A DNA stretch of 64,000 bases. Origin: Streptomyces sp. PCS3-D2. GTDB lineage: Bacteria > Actinomycetota > Actinomycetes > Streptomycetales > Streptomycetaceae. The notes under the pieces are model-generated. The model saw only the letters and a program-made list of their open reading frames with translations, was not told the origin of the DNA and did no database searches. A program made the position numbers and the translations under genes. Shown here one piece after another: positions 17,644 through 25,574 of the stretch. The number at the start of each line of letters is the position of its first letter. Positions within the stretch are counted from its first letter, which is position 1. The DNA lies in the NCBI RefSeq assembly GCF_000612545.2, contig NZ_CP097800.1, positions 124,001 through 188,000 of the forward strand, given 5' to 3'.

Positions 17644-17887
17644 CCCGCAGGCCGACCCCGGCCGCCGCGCCTGGATCCCCTGCCCCCGTTGCCGCGACAC
17701 CCACGACTGCGAACCCTGCCGACAACAGCGCACCTGCCCCACGCACTGGCGCTACCTCCTGACCAATACCGGCAGCCTGCTCCACCTCCAATGCCCCCAC
17801 TGCAGCCACGCATGGGTTCACGAAAGCGGCTTCGGCGCCACCCGCCACCCCTGGCAGCACACCACCACAACCCCACCGACCCGCTGA
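17630..17887 (+). CDS. Small zinc-ribbon-like protein
   Basis: 85 aa from GTG 17630, chosen because GGGGAGA precedes it and the start lies just inside the upstream gene (14-bp overlap). Cysteines come in pairs: CPRC, CEPC, a C-P-T-H, and LQCPHC followed by HAW, a pattern fit for two zinc-binding knuckles. Function unknown; overlap suggests it works with the preceding small protein. Confidence 0.65.
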   Translation: MLPLDPQADPGRRAWIPCPRCRDTHDCEPCRQQRTCPTHWRYLLTNTGSLLHLQCPHCSHAWVHESGFGATRHPWQHTTTTPPTR

Positions 17888-18190
17888 AGGCACCAACCTG
17901 ACAGCCCTCTGCGCGTCCTCAGTGGTGCTCGTCCGGCCCTGGACCCACAGCCGCCCGCCCGCACCACTGCTGCACGCCCCTCACCACCACGTTTCTTCTC
18001 GCCCCCTTTCTGCCGGGCGCGGCGGCAGGCCGGAACACGGTCGGACCTCGCGGAACACCGTCCGGGCAGGGCCCGTCGCGGACAGCCCGGCCAAACGGCG
18101 CCGGCACCTGCGACTCCGCACCCGTACCCACCGCTTCGGGCAAGACCGCAGCGCAGGAGTAACCGTCGGCCGGGGCCGGAGGCACGGGGT
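17888..18190. other. Intergenic region between convergent genes
   Basis: About 300 bp separating the rightward zinc-ribbon gene from the leftward DUF4232 gene. No gene, clear hairpin or repeat was recognised. Confidence 0.5.
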
Positions 18191-18775
18191 TCAGGCGGCA
18201 GGGCGGAAGGAAGTGGCACGGACGACCGTCCCGCACACCGCGAAGTTCCCTCCGTCGTCGGGCGCAATCTGCAAGCGGACACCCGCCACACCGACCACCA
18301 TCGAAGGCGCGGCGAACGGCTCGGCACCGGAAGCGCAGTAGCCGTCTGCCTCCCCCAGCACCGGCGCGAAGGAGACACGGGACACCGCCGCGCCACCGGC
18401 GGGCAGCACCACCGGGCGGGCCGGGCCCTGGCGGACCACCGTGAGAGACCGGGCGTTGGCGGGCGAGCCCTGACCAGCGAGAGCGACCGTGGGGTAGCCC
18501 CGCAGAACACACGGCGTCCCGCTCTCGTTGACGACGGTGATCCGCACGGCGTCCGCCCCCAACCGTTCGGCACCCCCCGCCGCGAGCTGCCCACCACGAC
18601 ACGGGGGCACAGGGGCGGCGACGATCCCGCTCCCGACGTCACCCCCGACTGCGGTTCCGGTAGTAGAGGCGGTGGCCGGGGCGGTCCCGGCCAGCAGGGC
18701 CACAGCCGCCGCCGTTGTAGCCAGGACCGCACGCGGGCGGCGGCCGGCCACGGCACTCTTCACGGTGCAGGACAT
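18191..18775 (-). CDS. DUF4232 domain secreted protein
   Basis: 194 aa from ATG 18775, with GGAAGGAG 4 nt upstream. Signal peptide: GRRPRAVLATTAAAVALLAG, cleavage near ATAS. The rest is a DUF4232 domain: LGADAVRITVVNESGTPCVL, GYPTVALAG, VVLPAGGAAVSRVSF, and a C-terminal Cys (FAVCGTVV) that probably pairs with Cys of TPCVL or GYCASG. Such proteins are secreted beta-sandwich proteins of unknown role, frequent in Streptomyces. Isolated gene. Confidence 0.85.
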   Translation of the reverse strand: MSCTVKSAVAGRRPRAVLATTAAAVALLAGTAPATASTTGTAVGGDVGSGIVAAPVPPCRGGQLAAGGAERLGADAVRITVVNESGTPCVLRGYPTVALAGQGSPANARSLTVVRQGPARPVVLPAGGAAVSRVSFAPVLGEADGYCASGAEPFAAPSMVVGVAGVRLQIAPDDGGNFAVCGTVVRATSFRPAA

Positions 18776-19015
18776 GACGCTCCTTCCCACACGCCACACT
18801 GCAGCGGTGTCCGGATGGGCCACTTTCCAGCGTGACCCTGCCGCCCCCACACCGCACGCGGGAAGGCGAGGGAACCAGAGGGGCACGGGAGCACCAAGGA
18901 GCCAGGTCGGCCGCGCCGCGCACGGACGTGTTCCGCGCCCACCGGCTGCGGCCCTTACCGCTCCGAAGCCGCCACACGGCCGGGGCCGGCACATCGCGCG
19001 TACGGAAACACGCGA

Positions 19016-20428
19016 TCAGAAGCGCAGAGCCGCGTCCGCGGTACGCAGCGCGTCCAACCGCCGCTCGGCCAGTCGCAGATGAGCCTGATCCAGTAGAGGC
19101 AGCAACCGCAGCAGGCCCACCAGGTCCGGCCCGGTCTCCAGCGCCCGGGCCGGGTGCCTGACCTGCGTCCAGCAGTACAACGCTCCCGTCGCAGCGTCAC
19201 GGACCTCGGCCGCATTCACCCCCTGCCACTCCAGCCGCACCCGACCCGCCCCCGTCCACAACCGGGTCGCCGACACGAAATCCCCCGCCATCCGCGCAAG
19301 GTCCGCACGGATCTCCGCACACCGCACCGCCTCTGCCGAGACCCGCCCCCACCGCTCCACCACCGCGTGCTCCCACGCCCGCGCCAGCGCATCCGCCTCC
19401 CCATGACGGCCCTCCACCGCCAGGGCGTGCAGACGCGCCCGCGGATCCCCCTCCACGGCGCCCACCGGCAACGACCTGGGGACGGCTACGGGCACGGGGA
19501 CCGGGCCGACTGCGGTGCCCGGCGCGCTTCCGGTCGCAAGGACGGGCACGGGCCCTGGCGCAGATGCAGACGCAGGGACGGAAACGGAAGCGGAAACGCG
19601 TGCGGGTGCGGTGCCAGGAGAGGGCGCAATCACGACTGCCGGCCCCGAGACCGGAACGCCCTGGGCAGCGGACCCGGATACGGACTCCGGGCCGTACCGC
19701 GGGCGTTCGGGCACCGGCACGGCACGCGTCTGCAGTTCCCCCGCGGACGGCACCACCAGCGTCCCCGGAGGCAGCCCCGCCGACCCGGCCGCCAGTACGT
19801 GCAGCTCCACATGGGACGGCCGCACCGGAGCGCGCCTGAGCTGGTCGATCCACTGCCGGGTGTACCCGCTGACCCCGCCGTCCTCAGCCGGCGCAGCCGC
19901 ACCCGGTCCGCGCACCACCCCGAAGGCCTCCACCCCCGCCAGCACGGACAGCCCCGGCAGCGTGCCGTACTCCCCCAGCAGGGGCCACGCCGCCTTGTCC
20001 GCCACCAGATCGACCACCACCGTGGTCTCGCCCCCCGTACGCGAACCCAGCTCCCCCACCAGCCACTCCCACGGCAGCGACGTGTACCGCACGCTGCCCG
20101 TGGTCGTCCCCGCCAACGCCACGAACAACCGCCGGCCGCGGCGGTCCGCGGTCAGCCGCCCCGACACGTACACGAACACCGGGCCCGGCGCCCCCACGGC
20201 CACCCGCAACCGTGCCAGCACGGTGTTCGGATCACGCACCCCCTCCAGGCACACCATGTCCGCCGGCGCCCCGCACCCCAGCAGCGCACCCGCCGGAACC
20301 ATGGCCAGCGCAGCGACGTTCGCACCGGGAGCGACCAGCACCCCACCGCGGCGCACCGCGGCGTCCCCCGCCAACAGCAGCACATGCCCCCGCCGCCCAC
20401 CGCCGGCACCTTCACCACTGAAACCCAT
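19016..20428 (-). CDS. Degenerate caspase-like protein with C-terminal helical repeats
   Basis: 470 aa if translation begins at ATG 20428; an in-frame ATG at 20482 is possible. Residues ~10-150 have the order of a caspase/CHAT-like fold: GHVLLLAGD, VFVYVSGRL in place of the catalytic-His YSGHG strand, LPWEWLVGEL, and TTVVVDLVADKAAW where a catalytic D-x-C strand is expected. The His and Cys appear absent. A Pro/Val/Ala/Ser-rich linker (~240-330) is followed by helices resembling TPR units (GRHGEADALARAWEHAV; GDFVSATRLWTGAG). Function unknown; the caspase resemblance is my reading, moderate at best. Confidence 0.6.
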   Translation of the reverse strand: MGFSGEGAGGGRRGHVLLLAGDAAVRRGGVLVAPGANVAALAMVPAGALLGCGAPADMVCLEGVRDPNTVLARLRVAVGAPGPVFVYVSGRLTADRRGRRLFVALAGTTTGSVRYTSLPWEWLVGELGSRTGGETTVVVDLVADKAAWPLLGEYGTLPGLSVLAGVEAFGVVRGPGAAAPAEDGGVSGYTRQWIDQLRRAPVRPSHVELHVLAAGSAGLPPGTLVVPSAGELQTRAVPVPERPRYGPESVSGSAAQGVPVSGPAVVIAPSPGTAPARVSASVSVPASASAPGPVPVLATGSAPGTAVGPVPVPVAVPRSLPVGAVEGDPRARLHALAVEGRHGEADALARAWEHAVVERWGRVSAEAVRCAEIRADLARMAGDFVSATRLWTGAGRVRLEWQGVNAAEVRDAATGALYCWTQVRHPARALETGPDLVGLLRLLPLLDQAHLRLAERRLDALRTADAALRF

Positions 20429-20594
20429 GGGCCCGACGGTACCCACACCACGTCCCCCACCGCACATGCCCCAACTGCCCACCGACCACCGCGGCGTCCA
20501 GGTATGAGGGCGCCCCCGGCACCCGGGCAGCTGCAGTTGGTCCGGTGCCGGCGGACGCGGCGGCGATCGCCCGGAACGAGGCGGGGCAGGAGTG

Positions 20595-20903
20595 TCAGGA
20601 CTCGGCGTCGATGCCGGTGACCGCGCAAGGTCCCAGGGGGGCGTCCTTCTCCGGGACGCCCGACTCCTCGAGGGCGCCCGTCAGCAGGCGGACGGCGTCG
20701 GCCTCGGCCGTCGCCCGGTCCGGGGCGTCCACTTCGAGGCGGACGGAGAAGGCGCCGCCCTCGTGGACCGTGAGCAGTTCCACGTCCTCCGACTCGCTGA
20801 GGCCGGTGTGGTGCGACGCCAGCCTGCCTGCCAGATCGGAACGGGTACCCTCGTCGATCTCCTTCAAGAAGGTGCCGGGCACGGTGATGACGTAGGTGGT
20901 CAC
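20595..20903 (-). CDS. Small conserved hypothetical protein
   Basis: 102 aa from GTG 20903, supported by AGGAGG 6 nt upstream; an extension to 20999 has no ribosome site. Sequence starts TTYVITVPGTFLKEIDEG and contains an alternating strand/helix pattern (VELLTVHEGGAFSVRLEVDA, then RATAEADAVRLLTGALEESG). No family recognised; cytoplasmic by appearance. Confidence 0.6.
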   Translation of the reverse strand: MTTYVITVPGTFLKEIDEGTRSDLAGRLASHHTGLSESEDVELLTVHEGGAFSVRLEVDAPDRATAEADAVRLLTGALEESGVPEKDAPLGPCAVTGIDAES

Positions 20904-21261
20904 TGCTGCCTCCTGTCGATGGGCCGGGGCCAGATCGTACGGATGCCCCGACGCCGGGCCCCGAACCCCCGCGACCGGCCCGCCCGGTTCCTCGGGCACC
21001 GCATGCGACGGCCTCGGACGGCGGCCGAGCGGCTGCGGCGCCGGGCAGAGCCACCGGTACCGCCAGCGGTACCGTTACGGACCGCCTGTGCCGCGGGGCC
21101 GGTGGTCATAGCAGTCCGGTACAGGCGGCCATCACGCCCTCCATGCCGCGATTGTCCTCCTGCCGCTGCCGGTCGACCATCCGGTTCGCGGCGTACGTCA
21201 CCGCCGTGCGGGCGCGCGCGTATCCGTCACCACGGGCAAGGCACCTCGCCCGCCGCAGACC
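20904..21261. other. Divergent intergenic region
   Basis: 358 bp between the leftward small protein and the rightward phosphopantetheinyl transferase gene. Several GGTACCG/CGGTACCG repeats occur near 21053-21075. No gene recognised. Confidence 0.4.
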
Positions 21262-22005
21262 GTGGCCGGCGCGCCGACCGGCTCGACTACCCTCAAGCGC
21301 GTGATCGAGAACATCAACCAACTCGGCGCCAACCCGCCCGCTCCGGGCCCCGCGCCCACCGCCGTCGCCCCTGTGGTGTGGGCCCTCAACACCACCATCG
21401 ACACGGTCGGCGGCCACCCCGTCAAAGACGCCCACACCATCCTCGACGCCGGAGAACGCGAACGCGCCGCCCGCTTCCGCACCCCCGGCCTCGCCCACCG
21501 CTACACCGCCTCACACCTCGCCCTGCGCACCGTTCTCGCCCTCTACCTCGGCGAACCCGCCCGCACCATCCGGCTCACCCGCGAGGACTGCCCCTGCTGC
21601 GGCGAACCGCACGGCCGTCCCAACGTCCCCGGGAACCCTCTCCACTTCTCCCTCTCCCACAGCGGCGACCACGCGTACATCGCCCTCGCCACCACCGCAG
21701 TCGGCATCGACATCGAAGAGCACCCCACCCCCCACACCGTCGACGACGTCCTGCACGTGCTCCACCCCACTGAGACGCAGGAGCTCAACTCCCTCCCGGC
21801 AGCCGAGCGCGTCACCGCGCTCGCCCGGTGCTGGGCCCGCAAGGAAGCCTGCCTCAAAGCCACCGGCACCGGACTCGCCGGCGGCCTCGCCCACCCCTAC
21901 GTCAGCACCCGTGCCACCCCGCCCGCAGTGCCCGGGTACCGCCTTACCGACCTTCCGGCCCCGCCCCGTCATCAAGCTGCCCTCGCCACCCTCACCGACA
22001 CCTGA
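21262..22005 (+). CDS. 4'-phosphopantetheinyl transferase, Sfp type
   Basis: 247 aa from GTG 21262 (a GTG at 21301 is equally possible; neither has a clear ribosome site). Transfers the phosphopantetheine arm of CoA to a Ser of carrier proteins. The Mg/CoA motifs are visible: VGIDIEE (147-153), with acidic residues binding Mg2+, and WARKEACLKATGTGL (191-205). HFSLSHSGD at 128-136 is the first family motif. A CPCC cluster at 110-113 is typical of actinobacterial members. It could activate the ACPs of the PKS at the left edge, though it lies 12 kb away on its own transcript. Confidence 0.92.
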   Translation: MAGAPTGSTTLKRVIENINQLGANPPAPGPAPTAVAPVVWALNTTIDTVGGHPVKDAHTILDAGERERAARFRTPGLAHRYTASHLALRTVLALYLGEPARTIRLTREDCPCCGEPHGRPNVPGNPLHFSLSHSGDHAYIALATTAVGIDIEEHPTPHTVDDVLHVLHPTETQELNSLPAAERVTALARCWARKEACLKATGTGLAGGLAHPYVSTRATPPAVPGYRLTDLPAPPRHQAALATLTDT

Positions 22006-22764
22006 CGCACTCGGTGGCCACCGGTGACGTGCCCGGCCACGTCACGGGCTCGGCGACGTCCAGCCCGGGTCCCGGTCCGACCGGCCGACCGGTCCGGCAC
22101 CGCGGCGTCGCCGGAGTTCGGCTCACCCGCCACGAGACGGGACACGACCCGGGCCTGCGCCTCCGGATCCTCCTGCTCCGCAGGGCAATGGGGCTGAGGG
22201 GTGGACCGGCCGGGCGTCCGGAACTCAGCGCGGCACGAAGCGTCCTGACCGTCCAGCGTGCGCCTCGGGGCGGGCCGCGGTGTCAGGCGAGGGTGAGGAA
22301 CAGCTTCTCGAGTTCCCGTTCGCTCATCGGGGGTGCGCCTCCGGATCCGCGTCGGATCGGGGCGGGCCGGCCCCCGCACACTCCTGCGGCGCGGCGTCAC
22401 CGCGCGTGAGCGAGTGGCGGCGTACGGCTGTTACGGGATCCATGCCCCGTTCGGCGCACAGCGCACGGCACGGCGCGCATGAGCTGCTTATCCGGCAGAA
22501 CGCGCTCACGTCGACCTATCGCCGGCGACGCGCCCGCCCCGGCCCGACGACGTCAACCGGACGGTGACGTCTGCCGCGTACAGGCAAGGGTCACAGGCAT
22601 GTCCGCATGGGGAAACACCCGTCACGAGTCGTAGCGGTTTCCGCCGGCAGGGGCCAGGGTGTGGCTCCCGGCAGGACGGCGGGAACCGCATCACGCGGTT
22701 TCGCCCGGCCCGCCCGACGCCCATCCCGACCCGACAGCAGCGCATCCGACCCCGGGAGGTTCGC
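22006..22764. other. Long intergenic region
   Basis: About 760 bp between two rightward genes. Apart from the possible 14-codon ORF on the minus strand (22283-22327) I find no supported gene. The DNA keeps high GC and shows no clear repeat array. Confidence 0.5.
22283..22327 (-). CDS. Possible 14-residue peptide ORF
   Basis: ATG at 22327 reads MSERELEKLFLTLA and stops with TGA. GGAGG lies 10 nt upstream of the ATG. The peptide is an amphipathic helix in pattern, and the ORF stands alone in a 760-bp gap. It may be a leader or small peptide gene, or the start of a decayed gene; the evidence is only the ribosome site and the composition. Confidence 0.25.
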   Translation of the reverse strand: MSERELEKLFLTLA

Positions 22765-23148
22765 ATGGAGACCTGGCACTACTCCCCGTCAGCGGCAACG
22801 GTCCCTCAGCTGGTCCTCGACCCCTACCGCTTCCCGGGTGCCGCGGGAGCGGAGTTCCTCACCTGCGACGCCCCGCCGCAGGAACGGACGCATCGGGAAC
22901 AGCAGATCGAGACGAACGGTCCGCCTCTCCTCGACACGACCGTTCCACAGGCCGACGCGTCGTCGTCCGTACCCTGCCCGGCCTCGTCCCTGACGGCCTG
23001 GGACCGGCGGCGCCTGGATCTCCAGGCGGCACTGACCTCCGTCGGCATCCCGCCGCGTGCCGGCGACATGGTGGCCATCCGCGCCCTGTCCGCGCTCGGC
23101 GACGCGGTCAACTCCGCCCTCGTACGGTGGATCACCGCCGGTCGCTGA
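22765..23148 (+). CDS. Hypothetical protein
   Basis: 127 aa from ATG 22765, chosen because GGGAGG is 5 nt upstream. N-terminus METWHYSPSAATVPQLVLDP, a disordered middle, and a helical C-terminus (WDRRRLDLQAALTSVGIPPR, then MVAIRALSALGDAVNSALVRW). No family recognised; no signal peptide. Confidence 0.6.
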   Translation: METWHYSPSAATVPQLVLDPYRFPGAAGAEFLTCDAPPQERTHREQQIETNGPPLLDTTVPQADASSSVPCPASSLTAWDRRRLDLQAALTSVGIPPRAGDMVAIRALSALGDAVNSALVRWITAGR

Positions 23149-23161
23149 TCGGCCCGGCGCG

Positions 23162-23686
23162 TCAGTCCTCGCCGCTGCCCTCCGACCGGGCCTGCGCACG
23201 CTTGGTGACCACGGCCCCCGCGGCGAGGGCGCTGGCGGTGAAGGCCAGGACGAGCATCCACCGCTGGTCGAAGGTGTGACCGGTGGCGTGGTCCAGGGAG
23301 TACCGGCCCGCCCCGGCAAGGCCGATCGTGGCGGCGGTGAAACCGAGGAAGGCCGGGTACTCGAACCCGCCGCCCTGGGCGAAGAAGCCCGCGGGAGCGT
23401 GGACGGCGACCGCGCCCGCCATCGCACCCGCAGCCGCGGCGCCGGCCGCCGGGGTGGCCAGCCCCAGTGCGAGCAGCGCCCCTCCGCCCGTCTCGCCGAA
23501 CCCGGCTGCGAGGGCGCTTCGGCGACCGGGGGTGAAGCCCATGTGCTCCATGGCGGCGGCCGTCCCGTCCAGGCCGGCGCCGCCGAACCACCCGAACAGC
23601 TTCTGGGTGCCGTGCGCCATGAGCACCGCTCCGGTTCCGGCCCGCAGGGCCAGCAGAGCGAGGTCACGTCGGTTGATACGGCTCAT
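23162..23686 (-). CDS. DoxX family membrane protein
   Basis: 174 aa from ATG 23686, GGGAGA upstream. Four hydrophobic segments: LALLALRAGTGAVLMAHG, ALAAGFGETGGGALLALGLA, the ATPAAGAAAAGAMAGAV run, and a C-terminal WMLVLAFTASALAAG. HGTQKLFGWFGG and FGETGGGALL are typical DoxX motifs. DoxX proteins are integral membrane oxidoreductase-associated subunits of uncertain role, linked in actinobacteria to redox homeostasis. Ends 14 bp from the convergent upstream gene. Confidence 0.9.
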   Translation of the reverse strand: MSRINRRDLALLALRAGTGAVLMAHGTQKLFGWFGGAGLDGTAAAMEHMGFTPGRRSALAAGFGETGGGALLALGLATPAAGAAAAGAMAGAVAVHAPAGFFAQGGGFEYPAFLGFTAATIGLAGAGRYSLDHATGHTFDQRWMLVLAFTASALAAGAVVTKRAQARSEGSGED

Positions 23687-24014
23687 CGAGGTCTCCCTGG
23701 AGGTGGCGGCCCGGTCGTGGTGCGGCGACGCCATCCGTATCCCGTCGGAGCAGCCGTCACCCGGCGGCGGCGGGCAAGTCCGCCGAACGGGCGGGACGCG
23801 GCCGTCCCGCCGCCGAACGCCTGCCTCCGGAGGCGGGCCGGCGCCACGCGCCGGCACCCGGTGACCGGTCCGGATCTGCGCACCCCCGATGACCTGCATG
23901 TTCGGCGAGCGCGGCACGGTGGGCCGGCGCCCGCAGGGCGCGGGCGGGCCGACACGTTCACACTGACAGGACGACGAGTGCGATGCGCTGCGCGCAGTGC
24001 GGCAAGGAGGCCGG
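23687..24014. other. Intergenic region with a possible CxxC mini-ORF
   Basis: 328 bp between divergent genes. Near its right end ATG 23983 opens an 11-codon frame, MRCAQCGKEAG, whose TGA overlaps the ATG of the next gene as ATGA (24015-24018). It could be a coupling leader peptide or a relic of a zinc-ribbon domain. Confidence 0.35.
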
Positions 24015-24305
24015 ATGAGCTGGGCATCATGGACGACCCGCGGGATCTTCGCCGGCCGGGACGGAGTCATGACCGGCGAGGCGGGGCCCGTCCTCACCGG
24101 TGAGCTCGACATCCACACCACGTGGACCGAGGAGGAGAAGCTGGCGCACGTCACGGTGCAGTACAGCGGGGCTTCGGACTGGCTGCCCCTCGCCGGAAGC
24201 CCCGTCCCATGTCCGAGTGAGGAGGCGAGCCGCACCCTGCACGACGCGGTGATCAACTCCGTACGGGCCGGGGCGACCCGTCCGCTGAGCACCGGACTGC
24301 CCTGA
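24015..24305 (+). CDS. Small conserved hypothetical protein
   Basis: 96 aa from ATG 24015 with AAGGAGG 6 nt upstream. Features a two-strand-like N-terminus (GPVLTGELDIHTTWTEEE, VTVQYSGASDWLPLAG) and a helical end (EEASRTLHDAVINSVRAG). No signal peptide and no recognised family. Confidence 0.65.
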   Translation: MSWASWTTRGIFAGRDGVMTGEAGPVLTGELDIHTTWTEEEKLAHVTVQYSGASDWLPLAGSPVPCPSEEASRTLHDAVINSVRAGATRPLSTGLP

Positions 24306-24349
24306 GCCGCAGCCCCCGGACCCGGCCGGCCGCAGGTCTGTGCCGGCCG

Positions 24350-24643
24350 TCAGGCCGCCCTGCTCATGCCGCCGCGGGCTCCGAGGGCCCGGCGCTCCTC
24401 CTCGGTGAGCCCGCCCCACACTCCGTACGCCTCGCCGGTGGTGAGCGCGTGCCGCAGGCACGCGGCCCGAACCGGGCAGCCGGCGCATATCGCCTTGGCC
24501 GCCTCGTCGCGGGCGGCGCGGTCCTCACCGCGTTCTCCCGCCGGGTGGAAGAACCGGCGCGAGCCCAGACCACGGCAGGCGGCTTCTGCCTGCCACGCCC
24601 AGTGGTGCTCGGCCCGGCCCGGGAGTCGCGACACGTCGGACAT
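24350..24643 (-). CDS. WhiB family iron-sulfur transcriptional regulator
   Basis: 97 aa from ATG 24643 with GGAAGGAA upstream. The four 4Fe-4S ligands are Cys23, Cys53, Cys56 and Cys62 (AACRGL; CAGCPVRAAC), followed by the GVWGG turn and the basic LTEEERRAL tail. Wbl proteins bind the principal sigma factor and respond to oxygen or nitric oxide; which Wbl subgroup this is cannot be told here. Monocistronic, separated from the sortase gene by a strong hairpin. Confidence 0.95.
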   Translation of the reverse strand: MSDVSRLPGRAEHHWAWQAEAACRGLGSRRFFHPAGERGEDRAARDEAAKAICAGCPVRAACLRHALTTGEAYGVWGGLTEEERRALGARGGMSRAA

Positions 24644-24726
24644 CGCTTGTTCCTTCCGTGGGATGCTGGTGACGAAGGCTCGCCTGCTCACGATCCGGCG
24701 GATGAAACGTGTCGCGCGACGGGCTC

Positions 24727-24770
24727 CCACCCCACTGCGGCCGGCCGGCCCGCCGGCCGCAGTGGGGTGG
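24727..24770 (-). terminator. Strong hairpin ending the CHRD/sortase operon
   Basis: A perfect 18-bp inverted repeat: arm CCACCCCACTGCGGCCGG at 24727-24744 and its complement at 24753-24770, with an 8-nt loop. It lies 40 bp past the sortase stop codon (minus strand). It would also insulate the WhiB gene's upstream region. Confidence 0.75.
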
Positions 24771-24809
24771 CTGCGGCCGGCGGGCGTCGCCGCGGCCCCG
24801 ACGCGCGGC

Positions 24810-25574
24810 TCAGGCGGCGTCCGTCATGCGGGCGAACACCACGACGTTGCTGTCGTAGTAGTGCTTCTTCGGGTCGAAGTCCCCGCCGCAGGTGACCAGG
24901 CGAAGCCCCGCGTGGTCGAGGTTCTTGTAGACCTCCAGTGTGGGGAATTCGGCCTTCGGATATTCGCCGACCCGGTCCACCGTGAACGTGACCGTCTTGC
25001 CGTCCTTGCGCGTCACCTTGATGGTGTCACCGCCCTTCATCGTCTTCAGCTTCTCGAACACGGCTGATGCTCCGTTCCATGTGACGTGGCCTGCGATCAC
25101 GGCCGGTCCCTGCGAACCGGGGGTCGGCCCCGGCTCGTACCAGCCCGCGAGCGCGGGGTCCTTCGGGGTCTGCATGGTGCCGTCGGCGTTCTGCCGCAGC
25201 GTCTCCAGGGTGCTGGTCAGGCCCAGGGAGGGGATCGTGATCTTCTGCGGCTCCGATCGGGCGAGCGCGGGCCCGCCCTTGCCCGCGCCTCCCGCCGGAC
25301 CGCTCTGCGAGCCGTCCGCGGGTGCCGCCGCACCCCCGCCTGCGGGGGCCGGCACTCCGGCATCGGCGCCCGCTCCCCCGGCCTGCCCCTGCGGGGTGGA
25401 CGGCTGCGCGGCGTTCTGGCCTCCGCAGCCCGCAAGGAGCAGCGCTCCGAGGAGCGCAGCGGCCAGGGGGCGCGCACCGCGGTGGTATGGCCGCGCGGCC
25501 GGTGCGGGAGCCGGGTCGGGCGGGGCCGTGGCGGCGGTTGCGGAGGGCGTGCCGGGTGTGGGGGTCCGCTTCAC
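24810..25574 (-). CDS. Class F sortase, lipoprotein form
   Basis: 254 aa. Basic N-terminus, hydrophobic stretch and a lipobox ending LLAGC (Cys50), then a Gly/Ala/Pro-rich linker to ~105 and a sortase beta-barrel from ~110. Catalytic His163 in AGHVTWNG, Cys229 in LVTCGG, and Arg249 in VVFAR. Class F sortases are the actinobacterial group whose substrates are poorly known. Its ATG overlaps the stop of the CHRD gene (ATGA, 25571-25574), so the two proteins are coupled; the CHRD protein may be a partner or substrate. Confidence 0.92.
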   Translation of the reverse strand: MKRTPTPGTPSATAATAPPDPAPAPAARPYHRGARPLAAALLGALLLAGCGGQNAAQPSTPQGQAGGAGADAGVPAPAGGGAAAPADGSQSGPAGGAGKGGPALARSEPQKITIPSLGLTSTLETLRQNADGTMQTPKDPALAGWYEPGPTPGSQGPAVIAGHVTWNGASAVFEKLKTMKGGDTIKVTRKDGKTVTFTVDRVGEYPKAEFPTLEVYKNLDHAGLRLVTCGGDFDPKKHYYDSNVVVFARMTDAA

